A stretch of DNA of 64,000 nt from Photobacterium profundum (GCF_003026285.1 NZ_PYOD01000001.1:744001-808000); one strand, 5' to 3'; counted from the first letter of the stretch, positions 10,939-19,753 are shown. The notes: generated by a model from the sequence alone, not told the origin. Made by a program: numbers and translations.

Positions 10939-11059
10939 AAAATGGACCTTTTCATATTCTTTAGGTTTTTTCAGTACGTGTTTTTATTTTTTTATATTCA
11001 GACTGTGTTCAGTACAAATATGATATATAGACGCACAAACTATATATCCGGGGCAAAAA

Positions 11060-11935
11060 ATGCTTAAAATTTCCACCAAATATTTGATCGGGCAACGATT
11101 CCTTTTTGACCCTTACGATAATAGCCTGATCGATCAACATGAAAGTGATGAGTTAACACGCTTAGGTAGCAATGAAAGCCGAGCCCTAGGTTTACTAATT
11201 GAAGACCCTGGCGCCATCATTACTCGTAACCGCTTACATGATTATGTATGGCGTGAGCAGGGTTTTGAAGTTGATGATTCAAGCTTAACTCAAGCAATTT
11301 CAACGCTGCGTAAAGCATTAAAAGATTCGACAAAGTCACCAGATTTTATAAAAACGGTACCTAAACGCGGTTATCAAATGATCGCTCCTGTTGAAGAATA
11401 CAGCAGTGAGGCTAGCAATACAGAACATACTGTAGCAGAGACACCTGATAGTCCAGACTCTGCCGATGAGAACAACCATCACCAAGATGGCGTTCGCCAC
11501 AGCGCAACTGCAATAGCACACGTTAGTCATTCATCAGGCAAGGCGACTGTTACTACTGCTGCTGTGCCAGCACAGAAAAACATGGTATTAGGCTGGGGCG
11601 CTCTAGTGCTCGCATGTCTATTACCCCTACTGGTTAACCTTAGTTTTCCACCTAAATCAGAAGCGTTTGCACCACTACTAACTGTAGATGGCATAACCGT
11701 ATCAACGACAAAGATTCATCCTGTTCTTAGTGATTGGAAACCGATGATTTCAGAGTGCGTAACAACCTATTTAGAAAGCCATCAAGATAAAATTCGCCCA
11801 GTTGATATCATTGTAACTGGGGGTCAAAACAACTCAATTTGGTTGAATTATATTCACGACACATCAGTGCCAAATGAAAATGTAACGCTTCGCCTGCTAA
11901 CAAGCCAAGAGGATAATTCGAAGCTATGCCAATAA
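11060..11935 (+). CDS. toxR: Transmembrane transcriptional activator ToxR
   Basis: ToxR is an inner-membrane one-component regulator of outer-membrane porins and, in pathogens, virulence genes. In Photobacterium profundum it is pressure-responsive (established knowledge). Residues 1-112 form an OmpR-type winged helix (LTQAISTLRKALKD, KTVPKRGYQM). Residues 113-173 are a low-complexity linker, 175-196 one membrane span, and 197-291 the periplasmic domain. The two periplasmic cysteines that form the regulatory disulfide in vibrios are present as Cys233 and Cys290. The membrane span also has Cys186. The gene overlaps toxS by 10 bases. Confidence 0.96.
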   Translation: MLKISTKYLIGQRFLFDPYDNSLIDQHESDELTRLGSNESRALGLLIEDPGAIITRNRLHDYVWREQGFEVDDSSLTQAISTLRKALKDSTKSPDFIKTVPKRGYQMIAPVEEYSSEASNTEHTVAETPDSPDSADENNHHQDGVRHSATAIAHVSHSSGKATVTTAAVPAQKNMVLGWGALVLACLLPLLVNLSFPPKSEAFAPLLTVDGITVSTTKIHPVLSDWKPMISECVTTYLESHQDKIRPVDIIVTGGQNNSIWLNYIHDTSVPNENVTLRLLTSQEDNSKLCQ

Positions 11936-12474
11936 AAAATAAATCGCCCCAAATGCCCTCTTTTGTCAAACGCTTTTGGCCATTTATGGTCTTACTCATA
12001 TCGGGAATCTTTAGCACTTGGCTTTATTATTCAAGTGACTTTAAGTTAGAACAATTGCTGATGTCTCGTGAATGGCAATCGACCACAGTGAGCCGTATTG
12101 AAGAAACGCAATTTGATACACTGGGTATGCTACGTCGCGTAGAGCAAACGAGCCATGTTGTGTATTTACCCAATAAAACATATTCGCGCATTACACTAAT
12201 GAAATTATTCAGTAATGAAGAATCACCATTAACATTACACATTTCTGAGTCTGGTAACTGGGATATTAGTGGTGGGTATTTATTGACAGAACCTGACGAA
12301 TTTAAAGATATTACCTCAGGGAAAAATGAAGACTTTCAAAAGCAGCACCTTACTATTGTGAAAAAGATTTTCCGTATGGATGCTCAACAAAGCCGTCGTA
12401 TTGATATTATCGATCAAAAATCAATGTTGCTAACAAGCTTAACTTACGGTTCAAATATTTTGTATTCACTGTAA
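11926..12474 (+). CDS. toxS: ToxR-stabilising periplasmic protein ToxS
   Basis: ToxS protects ToxR from periplasmic proteolysis and promotes its activity. The 182-residue product has a short cytosolic tail, one N-terminal membrane span (about residues 13-32, MVLLISGIFSTWLYY) and a periplasmic domain beginning SSDFKLEQ, a ToxS hallmark. The ATG at 11926 lies inside the last codons of toxR, so translation is coupled. An AGAGGA sits 12 bases upstream. V. cholerae ToxS is slightly shorter (about 173). Confidence 0.94.
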   Translation: MPIKNKSPQMPSFVKRFWPFMVLLISGIFSTWLYYSSDFKLEQLLMSREWQSTTVSRIEETQFDTLGMLRRVEQTSHVVYLPNKTYSRITLMKLFSNEESPLTLHISESGNWDISGGYLLTEPDEFKDITSGKNEDFQKQHLTIVKKIFRMDAQQSRRIDIIDQKSMLLTSLTYGSNILYSL

Positions 12475-12518
12475 GAATAACGACAATTGTAAAATGATAT
12501 AAAGACTGCTTTTTTTCT

Positions 12519-12549
12519 AAAACCACATCCAACTTGATGTGGTTTTTTT
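12519..12549 (+). terminator. Terminator of toxRS
   Basis: AACCACATC and GATGTGGTT form a 9-bp stem with a 6-base loop, followed by a T-run. It is positioned 47 bases after toxS. Confidence 0.9.
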
Positions 12550-12575
12550 ATACATAGATTTCGCTGGTGAATAAA

Positions 12576-12599
12576 AAAAGGAGCTATAAGGCTCCTTTT
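12576..12599 (-). terminator. Terminator of the toxRS-adjacent porin gene
   Basis: AAAAGGAGC and GCTCCTTTT pair around a short loop. The adjoining A-run gives a T-tract on the minus strand, 35 bases after the porin stop. Confidence 0.85.
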
Positions 12600-12634
12600 A
12601 TAGGCTAGTTCAAATTAATTATCGATGGGCTAAA

Positions 12635-13690
12635 TTAGAAATAAACGCGCATACCGATAGTAAATGCACTGTCATCTTGGAATGTATTGCCATTTGATGA
12701 CTGCTTATCGTAGCTCATATCTGCATATTCTGCATAAGATACTACACTATCGTTCAACCAATAATCAGCACCGATCGTGTACTGGTCAAGTTTATTGTTG
12801 TCTGTATCGTAATCAACATAATCATAGATACCGTATAGACCTAAGCCCATAGGCAGGTCGTAACGTGCCATTGCACCAACACCTGTCTGCTTATCGCCTG
12901 CGAAATCATAATCAGAGTACATTGCAGCTAAAGATAATGCATCGATATCGTACGTTGCGTTTAACGTCCATGATGTATCATCATCACCGCCGTACTTAAC
13001 ATCAGTCTTAGTACGTTCAGAGTATGTGTAAGTACCCGATAGCCCTAGACCAAAATCAGATGCCCATGCCACACCACCAGCAAATGCTTGATCAATTTCT
13101 ACTTCATTTTTCAGGTTAATCCCATCATATTCTTGGCCAGTATGGTATTGCGCCATAAACGTTAGACCAAGATCAGACATGTCGTATTTGTACTGAATAC
13201 CATTGGTTAGGCGATCTGTTGCTGACCAATCATTCTTGATATTTGCAGTACCAGCATATTCCCAAGAAATATCGTACTGGCCTGCTAGTGTATCTTGTAC
13301 CGCAGACATACGACCGATACGAACTTCACCGAAGTTACCACCTAACGCAACTGAACCAAACTTCAAGAAGACACTGTCACCAAAGTTATCACCATCACCA
13401 CTTTCAGGAATAATATTTACTTCTGTTAGCACATCACCGTTTACGTACATATCGTTAGCTAGGAAGTACGTCATACCTAAGCCAATTTCTGTACCTTCAC
13501 CGGTAAACGTACTGTCTGCTCCCATCACGTTGTTATCTGTCGTTTCGTAACGAGCACGTAGGTTACCGTATACATTTACTGCAAGTTCATCGCCACTATA
13601 TACCTCTGCCGCTATCGCAGATGTACTTACTATAACTGAAGCACTCGCCACTACTGAACCAATTACGGCTGCTACAACTGTCTTTTTCAT
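12635..13690 (-). CDS. Outer-membrane general porin
   Basis: This is a 351-residue Gram-negative porin. A Sec signal peptide (residues 1-28, ending TSAIAA) precedes a mature protein beginning EVYSGDELAVNVYGNLRA. The body alternates short aromatic-flanked beta strands with acidic loops and ends in the obligatory terminal phenylalanine (GMRVYF). ATG at 13690 has TAGGAGC upstream. It is convergent with toxRS, whose product regulates porins in this family, so ToxR control is plausible but unproven. It could correspond to the pressure-regulated OmpL of Photobacterium, which I cannot confirm from sequence alone. Confidence 0.9.
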   Translation of the reverse strand: MKKTVVAAVIGSVVASASVIVSTSAIAAEVYSGDELAVNVYGNLRARYETTDNNVMGADSTFTGEGTEIGLGMTYFLANDMYVNGDVLTEVNIIPESGDGDNFGDSVFLKFGSVALGGNFGEVRIGRMSAVQDTLAGQYDISWEYAGTANIKNDWSATDRLTNGIQYKYDMSDLGLTFMAQYHTGQEYDGINLKNEVEIDQAFAGGVAWASDFGLGLSGTYTYSERTKTDVKYGGDDDTSWTLNATYDIDALSLAAMYSDYDFAGDKQTGVGAMARYDLPMGLGLYGIYDYVDYDTDNNKLDQYTIGADYWLNDSVVSYAEYADMSYDKQSSNGNTFQDDSAFTIGMRVYF

Positions 13691-14139
13691 GTTAGCTCCT
13701 AATTGCCAGCGTATTTATAATTAGCCTTACTTGGCCAGATACACTTGACTATGTTTTATTAAAATATCGGTAATAGCCTGATGTCTTCATCCCTCGTCAA
13801 TGTGCTGCCACACACTGTCGAATACTTGGGAACATCTTCCTTAGCTGTAAACTTCATTCCAATGATGGGAGACATTAAACAATAGATAACAACAACTTAT
13901 AAAGAAAAACAGACTTAAACATTATTTATATAGTTATCATTAGAAATTAACCTGATATAAAAACTAAACAGAACTACAAAAAACTCAATAGCCTTAAAGG
14001 ACGAACCTAAAGTGTTGATATTTATAACATTTGAAATTATGTTGATAATTACATAAATTGAGTAATGTGATGAGAGGGGAAATATCCAGATTAGAGAATA
14101 ATAAACACTGATATTTTTTAAAGTGACAGCCAAAAGACA
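13691..14139. other. Porin upstream region, otherwise empty
   Basis: This AT-rich stretch must hold the porin promoter and leader. On the minus strand a TTGACG at about 13795-13800 could be a -35 element, but no firm -10 follows at the right distance. An imperfect dyad (CAGTGTGTGGCAGCACATTG) overlaps it. A 78-codon hydrophobic frame at 13915-14151 begins with TTG and lacks a ribosome-binding site, so I do not call it. Confidence 0.4.
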
Positions 14140-14174
14140 AAAAAATACCAATCACAGATTATCTCTATGATTGG
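14140..14174 (-). terminator. Terminator downstream of recR
   Basis: CCAATCA and TGATTGG (7 bp, 13-base loop) are followed on the minus strand by TATTTTTTTGTC. Confidence 0.75.
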
Positions 14175-14232
14175 CATCTATTACGAACTCTGTTCAATTC
14201 AATCGAAAGGTCCAATGTACAGTGCTAAGCAG

Positions 14233-14835
14233 TTAGTTCAGTTTCTGGCGACCCGCCAATGAATGAGAAAGGGTTGTTCCATCAACCAGTTCTAGTTCAC
14301 CACCGACCGGTACACCATGTGCAATACGCGTTGCTGGTACACCATACTCATGGCAAAGCTCGGCAATATAATGCGCAGTTGCTTCACCCTCTACAGTAGG
14401 ATTCGTCGCCAAAATCAATTCAGCTATCGTTTCTTTTTGTAGTCGGAACTCAAGGGTATCTAAACCGATATCTGAAGGGCCTATACCATCTAATGGTGAT
14501 AAGTGACCCATCAATACAAAGTAACGGCCTGAGAACTGCCCTGTTGATTCAACCGCAACAATATCTGCAGGGCTTTCTACCACACAGATCTGACCATTTT
14601 CCTGACGACGAGGATTAGCACAAACAGCACAAATATCATCTTCAGTGAATGTACGACAATCACGGCAATGGCCAATATCAGTCATTGCACGACTTAATGC
14701 ATCAGCAAGCTGTAAACCGCCTTGGCGATTTCGCTGCAACAAATTGAAGGCCATACGCTGAGCCGACTTGGGACCAACCCCAGGTAGACAACGTAAAGCC
14801 TCCATTAATTGTTCCAGTAAATGACTGGTTCGCAT
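14233..14835 (-). CDS. recR: Recombination mediator protein RecR
   Basis: RecR works with RecO and RecF to load RecA on gapped DNA. The protein is 200 residues (E. coli 201). An N-terminal helix-hairpin-helix ([14 protein letters not shown]) is followed by a Cys4 zinc finger (CRDCRTF...CAVCANP) and a Toprim domain starting [10 protein letters not shown], with the expected PSDIG and GEATAHY blocks. It is the last gene of the dnaX-ybaB-recR transcript. Its ATG lies 3 bases after the ybaB stop, so it depends on read-through or coupling. Confidence 0.97.
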   Translation of the reverse strand: MRTSHLLEQLMEALRCLPGVGPKSAQRMAFNLLQRNRQGGLQLADALSRAMTDIGHCRDCRTFTEDDICAVCANPRRQENGQICVVESPADIVAVESTGQFSGRYFVLMGHLSPLDGIGPSDIGLDTLEFRLQKETIAELILATNPTVEGEATAHYIAELCHEYGVPATRIAHGVPVGGELELVDGTTLSHSLAGRQKLN

Positions 14836-14838
14836 TGA

Positions 14839-15168
14839 TTAAAATGGCATCTTAAAGCCAGCTGGTAAATTCATACCGCCAGTAACACCTGCCATTTTTT
14901 CTTTCTGCGTTTCTTCAACACGACGTGAAGCATCGTTAAATGCCGCAGCAATAAGATCTTCTAACATGTCTTTGTCGTCTTCCATTAAGCTATCATCTAG
15001 CTGAACACGACGAACACTGTGATTGCCCGTAATAGTCACTTTTACAAGGCCAGCACCAGACTCACCAGTAACTTCCATATTTGCGACTTCTTCTTGCATT
15101 TTCTGCATGCGCTCTTGCATTTGCTGCGCTTGCTTCATCATGTTACCCATACCACCTTTACCAAACAT
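14839..15168 (-). CDS. ybaB: Nucleoid-associated protein YbaB/EbfC
   Basis: This small DNA-binding dimer has 109 residues, the family norm. The N-terminus is Met/Gln-rich coiled coil ([19 protein letters not shown]), followed by the beta core with [14 protein letters not shown] and a C-terminal Gly/Phe tail. It lies between dnaX (58-base gap) and recR (3-base gap), the conserved neighbourhood in most bacteria. The function in nucleoid organisation is known of the family only. Confidence 0.96.
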   Translation of the reverse strand: MFGKGGMGNMMKQAQQMQERMQKMQEEVANMEVTGESGAGLVKVTITGNHSVRRVQLDDSLMEDDKDMLEDLIAAAFNDASRRVEETQKEKMAGVTGGMNLPAGFKMPF

Positions 15169-15226
15169 ATTATCTCTCTCTATTGGTCTGGTTGAAATTC
15201 ATTATGTTTTGTAGCAATTTACTACA

Positions 15227-17506
15227 TTACAATGGCCTAATGCTGTCTTCATCCAGCACAGCTGCAAAGCGCTGGCGGATAAAAGTGACATTAGCATCAC
15301 TCTCTAAACTTTCTTTTGCTCGACCCAACTTCTGCTGATAAAGCCCTTCTCGCCATTCTAGTGGCGTCTGACCTTTACCACTTAGCTCAATCTTTAAATC
15401 AATGTCTACACTCTGTAGCTCGCCAATTGCTTGCGCCAGCTGCTCTCGTGCTTTCGGGTTATCTAGATGACTCTGCGATTGGCGTAAATACAAAGTAACC
15501 TGATTATTATCTTGCTCAAACGCTGAATTTAACGCCAGCTGTTGAACTAACCGTCCTACATTTAGCTTAGTCACTAAATCGGACCAACTATCCTGATTTG
15601 CCGCTTCTTTGACAAGTAATTTCGCCATTTCAGGTGTTTTTTCATGCTCTAACGCTTGCTTTAATTTACGCGGAGCAACCTCAAGCTTGGTATCTTCTTC
15701 AGGTACTACCTGCTGCAGCGGTTTCCACTGATACTCATCTTTTTTCTCTGGCACATTCGCTTGAGTACCATTTGCTTGAGTCGCTATCATCGACGCCGGC
15801 ATCGCACTATTAGTGGCAGTGTTTCCTGTGGTAGGAACACGCATCCCCGCATGCTTGTTGGCAATACGGTCTAACACATTCGTTGCGACTTTTTTAGCTG
15901 GCGCCGGTTCACCCTTTTTTACAGGGTGCTCTTCATTACCACGTTTTGACTGGCTTCGTAACTTGTTACGCGCAGCCAGTAAGCCAGAAGCTGCTGAACG
16001 TGGTTGTGCTGGCGGTATATTTTGTGATGCAGCAGACTGTTCTGAATGAGGAGTTTGCTGTTGGTACTGTGCAGGTGGCGGCGTTGGCTCTTGTCGAGAA
16101 GGAGCCTGTGACGTCGGCACTTGCTGCTGATATTGCTGATGCTGCTCAGCCGGTACTGTACCCGCTGATTCCTGAATAGAACTTGGACTAGCCGCTAAAT
16201 GTTGGTCACCATGTTGCGAAGTAACGGCTTGTGGAACGGCAGCGTGTGGTGCAGTAACTTGAGGAATAGCGGCTTGTGGCTGCGATCCCATCTGTGCTTT
16301 TAATGCTTGAACACGCTGCATACCTTGTTGAGGCGCATTAGGTGCTCTTCCAGACGGCATCGTTTGTGCAGCAGGCTCACTTGCCGGTACATTAATTGAT
16401 TGAGGTGTAATCCCACTACCCGATACTGGTCTGAACGCCAACATGCGCAACAACACCATCTCAAGCCCTATACGACCATCAGGTGCAAACGCTAAATCTT
16501 GACGGCCTTGCAATGCAATTTGATAACACAGCTGAACATCTTGCGGGGTCATTGCTGAACTAAGCGTAATAATACGGTCTGCATCGGGGGCACTCATATC
16601 TAATGCAGCCGGTAATGCCTGATGCATGGCAACACGGTGTAATTGTGCAGATAATTCACGCAGTAAACTGTCCCATTCCACACCAACACTCGCGAGTTCT
16701 TCAAGCCCACCCATCGCTGTATTCGCTTGACCACCAGAAACAGCCTCTAACAAAAATAATGCTTGATCTGTATTTAACGTACCCAACATCATTGAAACCG
16801 AATCAGCATGAACCTGACCATTACCCAGCGCTATCGCTTGGTCAGTCAAACTTAATGCATCACGCATACTACCTTCAGCAGCACGTGATAACAGGCTCAA
16901 TGCTTTTGGTTCAAAATCAACGTTTTCTTGAGTTAATACGTTTGATAACTGGCTTTGAATCTGATTATTATCTAAATGCTTTAGATGAAACTGCAAACAA
17001 CGAGATAAAATCGTCACTGGCAATTTTTGAGGATCAGTAGTTGCAAGAATGAATTTAACGTATTCCGGTGGCTCTTCTAGCGTCTTTAATAAGGCGTTGA
17101 AACTATGACGAGATAGCATATGCACTTCATCAATTAAGTACACCTTAAAACGGCCACGAGCAGGCTTATACTGAACGTTATCAAGTAACTCACGCGTATC
17201 TTCTACTTTCGTTCTTGATGCCGCATCGATCTCTAATAGATCAACAAAACGTCCCTCATCAATTTCTTTACAGGTACCACATTGCCCGCAGGGTGTTGCT
17301 GTAACACCTTGTTCGCAATTAAGCCCTTTGGCAAAAATTCGGGCGATAGTGGTTTTGCCCACACCTCGAGTGCCACTAAATAAATATGCGTGGTGAAGAC
17401 GGTTATGCGCGAGAGCGTTAGACAGCGCAGTCAATACATGTGACTGCCCTACTACATCACTAAATTGATGCGGTCGCCATTTCCGTGCCAGAACCTGATA
17501 ACTCAT
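15227..17506 (-). CDS. dnaX: DNA polymerase III subunits tau and gamma
   Basis: DnaX is the clamp-loader ATPase and, as full-length tau, tethers polymerase cores and DnaB. The product has 759 residues (E. coli tau 643). Residues 1-230 are an AAA+ module with Walker A GTRGVGKTT and a zinc module CEQ...CGQCGTC, then the arginine-finger SRC motif. Residues ~370-560 are a long Gln/Ala/Pro-rich linker, which accounts for the extra length. The C-terminal domains V follow. A programmed frameshift heptamer at 15914-15920 would yield gamma of about 532 residues. It heads the dnaX-ybaB-recR operon. Confidence 0.97.
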   Translation of the reverse strand: MSYQVLARKWRPHQFSDVVGQSHVLTALSNALAHNRLHHAYLFSGTRGVGKTTIARIFAKGLNCEQGVTATPCGQCGTCKEIDEGRFVDLLEIDAASRTKVEDTRELLDNVQYKPARGRFKVYLIDEVHMLSRHSFNALLKTLEEPPEYVKFILATTDPQKLPVTILSRCLQFHLKHLDNNQIQSQLSNVLTQENVDFEPKALSLLSRAAEGSMRDALSLTDQAIALGNGQVHADSVSMMLGTLNTDQALFLLEAVSGGQANTAMGGLEELASVGVEWDSLLRELSAQLHRVAMHQALPAALDMSAPDADRIITLSSAMTPQDVQLCYQIALQGRQDLAFAPDGRIGLEMVLLRMLAFRPVSGSGITPQSINVPASEPAAQTMPSGRAPNAPQQGMQRVQALKAQMGSQPQAAIPQVTAPHAAVPQAVTSQHGDQHLAASPSSIQESAGTVPAEQHQQYQQQVPTSQAPSRQEPTPPPAQYQQQTPHSEQSAASQNIPPAQPRSAASGLLAARNKLRSQSKRGNEEHPVKKGEPAPAKKVATNVLDRIANKHAGMRVPTTGNTATNSAMPASMIATQANGTQANVPEKKDEYQWKPLQQVVPEEDTKLEVAPRKLKQALEHEKTPEMAKLLVKEAANQDSWSDLVTKLNVGRLVQQLALNSAFEQDNNQVTLYLRQSQSHLDNPKAREQLAQAIGELQSVDIDLKIELSGKGQTPLEWREGLYQQKLGRAKESLESDANVTFIRQRFAAVLDEDSIRPL
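15909..15922 (-). promoter_or_regulatory. dnaX: Programmed -1 frameshift site producing gamma from dnaX
   Basis: In frame the minus strand reads GTA AAA AAG GGT GAA, codons 529-533. The heptamer A AAA AAG is the E. coli dnaX slippery sequence. A -1 slip gives one Gly codon and then TGA at 15911-15909, the same layout by which E. coli ends gamma one residue after the slip. I see no strong downstream stem by eye. Confidence 0.75.
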
Positions 17507-17567
17507 GTCGTATAGCCCTACAAAATCAAGAATTCAATGCTAGCACAGAGAGGGTATTTGAGCGAGA

Positions 17568-17618
17568 GGGCGCAATGATGAGCGCCCAATCATTAGCCAG
17601 ATTTAGACAATTCTGGCT
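17568..17618 (-). other. Two hairpins between apt and dnaX
   Basis: GGGCGC/GCGCCC (17568-17587) and AGCCAGA/TCTGGCT (17595-17618) form adjacent small stems downstream of the apt stop. Neither has a T-tract, so they may tune rather than end transcription into dnaX. Confidence 0.45.
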
Positions 17619-17670
17619 AGAGGGAATAATTAACTATCGTAATCACTGTGTTTAATGATCCAAACAACCA

Positions 17671-18231
17671 TTAATGGCCGTCGAAATCACAAATACTAAA
17701 TACATTTAGGCCAATAGTTTTTAAACGCTCTTCGCCACCAATGTCTGGTAAATTAATTACGAACGCAGCATCTTCAACCACACCACCTAAACGGCGTGCT
17801 AGCTTCGTTGTCGCTTCAATTGTACCGCCAGTTGCCAGAAGATCATCAACAAGCAGAACCTTGTCTCCTTCTACAATTGCATCGACATGAATTTCAAGTA
17901 TGTCTTTACCGTATTCCAATTCATAGCTTTCAGAAATGACTTCACGCGGTAATTTACCCGGCTTACGCACAGGTACAAAGCCCACGCCTAATTCTAATGC
18001 TAAAGGGGCACCAAACAGAAAACCACGCGCTTCAGTACCAATAACCTTGGTGATCCCTTTATTGCTGTAACGCTCAATCAATACCTGCATAGTGGCACGA
18101 TAAGCTTCAGGATCTTCCATCAGGCTTGTTACATCACGAAATAAGATACCAGGCTTAGGGTAATCAGAAATCGATTTAATACTGTTTCTAATCAACGTTA
18201 GTTGTTCGTTATTTACTGTTTCTTTAGTCAT
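17671..18231 (-). CDS. apt: Adenine phosphoribosyltransferase
   Basis: Apt salvages adenine with PRPP to AMP in the cytosol. From ATG at 18231 the protein is 186 residues (E. coli 183), beginning [11 protein letters not shown]. An in-frame TTG at 18252 would add 7 residues and is less likely because GGAA lies upstream of the ATG. Visible are the [12 protein letters not shown] block, [15 protein letters not shown] and the PRPP-binding loop [10 protein letters not shown]. It lies upstream of dnaX, as in enterics. Confidence 0.96.
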   Translation of the reverse strand: MTKETVNNEQLTLIRNSIKSISDYPKPGILFRDVTSLMEDPEAYRATMQVLIERYSNKGITKVIGTEARGFLFGAPLALELGVGFVPVRKPGKLPREVISESYELEYGKDILEIHVDAIVEGDKVLLVDDLLATGGTIEATTKLARRLGGVVEDAAFVINLPDIGGEERLKTIGLNVFSICDFDGH

Positions 18232-18314
18232 AGTAGTTTTCCACGCACCCAATACACTCTACGAGTTGAATGCTAAAAGCGAAGTAAATGCCAGCGTTGG
18301 CAGGCTTAAACAAA

Positions 18315-18370
18315 AATACCAAACTGAATGATTATCTGCTTAATCAAAGAGAATGGTTCAGTTTGGTATT
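18315..18370 (-). terminator. Large hairpin downstream of ybaN
   Basis: Perfect 14-bp arms AATACCAAACTGAA and TTCAGTTTGGTATT are separated by 28 bases that contain a second 6-bp stem (TGATTA/TAATCA). On the minus strand the arm runs into TATTTTTGTTT, so it should terminate ybaN just before apt. Confidence 0.8.
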
Positions 18371-18386
18371 CTTACAGCCGGCAATT

Positions 18387-18785
18387 TTATTGCTTTTCTT
18401 GAGTTGTAGCAACCGACTCCATTACAGGCAATCGATTAAACCAAATAAGGAGTGTCGCAGCGATCACAATCAGCATCATTTTATGCCAAAGAAGTGGAAC
18501 AATATAAATTGAAAAAGCAAAGCTAAGCACTATCGAAATATTCGCACGACGTTTTACAACAGCAGATACAGCACGATGCTGATGCCAATTATTCAAGATA
18601 GGACCAAAATGAGGGTGCTGATGTAGCCAGCGACTTAAACGCGGCGAACCTCGCATAAAACAGGCACTCGCTAACAATAGAAATGGCGTAGTGGGTAATA
18701 AAGGCAGAAAGATACCGATAACACCGAGTACAACACAAATCCAACCTATCGTTATCAGCAATGTCCGTTTAATCAAATCCCTCAT
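18387..18785 (-). CDS. ybaN: YbaN family inner-membrane protein (DUF454)
   Basis: This 132-residue protein has the DUF454 signature. A first membrane hairpin (IGWICVVLGVIGIFLPLLPT) is followed by TPFLLLASACF, a basic SPRLSRWLHQHPHFG block and two further spans near residues 85-115. E. coli YbaN has about 125 residues and sits beside apt and priC, and that adjacency to apt is kept here. The function is unknown in the family. It appears monocistronic, ending in the hairpin at 18315-18370. Confidence 0.93.
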   Translation of the reverse strand: MRDLIKRTLLITIGWICVVLGVIGIFLPLLPTTPFLLLASACFMRGSPRLSRWLHQHPHFGPILNNWHQHRAVSAVVKRRANISIVLSFAFSIYIVPLLWHKMMLIVIAATLLIWFNRLPVMESVATTQEKQ

Positions 18786-18816
18786 TATCTACTCCAGAGT
18801 ACGACATTTTTGATTC

Positions 18817-18880
18817 TATACCCAAGTTACCTCAGGGTGCTCGTTTCAGCGAGAATTTATTGGGTTGTAGGCAAGTAACA
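18817..18880. repeat. Probable dispersed palindromic intergenic repeat, partial
   Basis: The segment begins TATACCCAAGTTACCTCA and ends near TTATTGGGTTGTAGGC. ACCCAA and TTGGGT can pair around an inner CTCG...CGAG stem. From memory this resembles short repeats scattered between genes in Vibrio and Photobacterium, but there is no second copy in this window, so the call rests on recall and structure. Confidence 0.4.
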
Positions 18881-18954
18881 AAAACGCAGCCTAAAATTAT
18901 TCGATAATAAGACGAGATAAAAGAGACAAAATATCGGTTATAAGGGCGTGATAA

Positions 18955-19010
18955 CCATTTGTACAACACGCAACAACGAGATGCATAGTTCTTAACTCTT
19001 GTACAAATGG
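18955..19010. repeat. 12-bp perfect inverted repeat downstream of a small gene
   Basis: CCATTTGTACAA (18955-18966) and TTGTACAAATGG (18999-19010) flank a 32-base spacer that holds a minor AGTT-CTT-AACT stem. It begins 12 bases after the stop of the minus-strand small gene and may be its 3' hairpin. There is no T-run. Confidence 0.55.
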
Positions 19011-19021
19011 CTGGCACAATA

Positions 19022-19138
19022 TTAGCGCGTAAACATACCGATTAATGTTAAACTTGCTGGTAGAGTTGGAATTAATAATACTGCTAAAAAACCAACAAAA
19101 TAGGTGAAATTGTATGGGTCTTTAAAATCCTGTTCCAT
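19022..19138 (-). CDS. Small membrane protein, 38 residues
   Basis: ATG at 19138 follows AAGGAAG at an ideal distance of about 6-9 bases and opens a 38-codon frame. The product starts MEQDFKDPYNFTYFVG and continues with one hydrophobic segment (about residues 12-35, with LLIPTLPASLTLIG), ending MFTR. The acidic N-terminus and short basic C-terminus are typical of a single-span small membrane protein. I do not recognise the family. It stands alone between ybaN and the DksA-like gene, with a large inverted repeat just downstream. Confidence 0.65.
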   Translation of the reverse strand: MEQDFKDPYNFTYFVGFLAVLLIPTLPASLTLIGMFTR

Positions 19139-19365
19139 TTTATACTTCCTTCTTCGACTATTTTTAGCGACTGATAAAATTTCGATTCGAAGCTTCTTTG
19201 AACTTCATTTATTGTTTGGCTACTATAGCGAATAAAGAAAGTGACAAAAACCGAAGGAAAATGAGGGTATTCGAGCAAAGAGTCATAAAGGTTTGATTCA
19301 AATCACAATCAAAGAATAAAAGCGATCTAGACTGAATTCACCACCACTAAAAAAATAAAGCAGCT

Positions 19366-19728
19366 ATGACAACGTCAGACATTATTTACCAAGAACTGCA
19401 AAGTAACCTAGAACAAGAGCATCTGATGCTCTCAAAAGACCTCAAACACGAAATGCAGCTCAATACATTAGTACCATCAGCATTAACTATTGAAAATGCC
19501 GATCTTAATAACCTGATCATGATGGCAAAATCCTCTTTTATTCCTAACTTGTTTGATTTGGCTATTCGAATGGAAAAAGTGGATGCTGCGGTATACTCAA
19601 TAAAGTTAGGCATGTATGGCTTGTGCGTCGATTGCGAAGAAGAAATTGATGAATCAGAGCTAAAAGCCGATCCTGCACAACCGCGCTGCCATGCTTGTCG
19701 TGATCATAGTCGTTATCATCATGACTAG
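19366..19728 (+). CDS. DksA/TraR-family C4 zinc finger protein
   Basis: This is a 120-residue protein of the DksA/TraR type, expected to bind in the secondary channel of RNA polymerase. An N-terminal helical coiled-coil region (residues 1-85) leads to a zinc finger with Cys87, Cys90, Cys108 and Cys111 in LCVDCEEEIDE...RCHACRD. The acidic DxxDxA tip motif of true DksA is not obvious, so activity may differ. The gene is monocistronic with a weak ribosome-binding site (AAGCAG) and ends at a symmetric hairpin at 19754-19803. It is shorter than DksA (151), closer to the YbiI/TraR-like class. Confidence 0.85.
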   Translation: MTTSDIIYQELQSNLEQEHLMLSKDLKHEMQLNTLVPSALTIENADLNNLIMMAKSSFIPNLFDLAIRMEKVDAAVYSIKLGMYGLCVDCEEEIDESELKADPAQPRCHACRDHSRYHHD

Positions 19729-19753
19729 GCATTCCATAGCCAGTCCCTCGCTA

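Noticed and set aside
12635-13690. Naming the porin OmpL or OmpT
   Set aside because: Position beside toxRS and general features are suggestive, but porin subgroups need alignment that I cannot perform.
13915-14151. 78-codon hydrophobic minus-strand frame downstream of recR
   Set aside because: It begins at TTG, has no ribosome-binding site, is rich in Ile/Asn as expected of AT-rich noncoding DNA, and overlaps the recR terminator.
16603-17040. 145-codon plus-strand frame antisense to dnaX
   Set aside because: It lies entirely opposite conserved AAA+ coding sequence of dnaX. No ribosome-binding site or recognisable domain.
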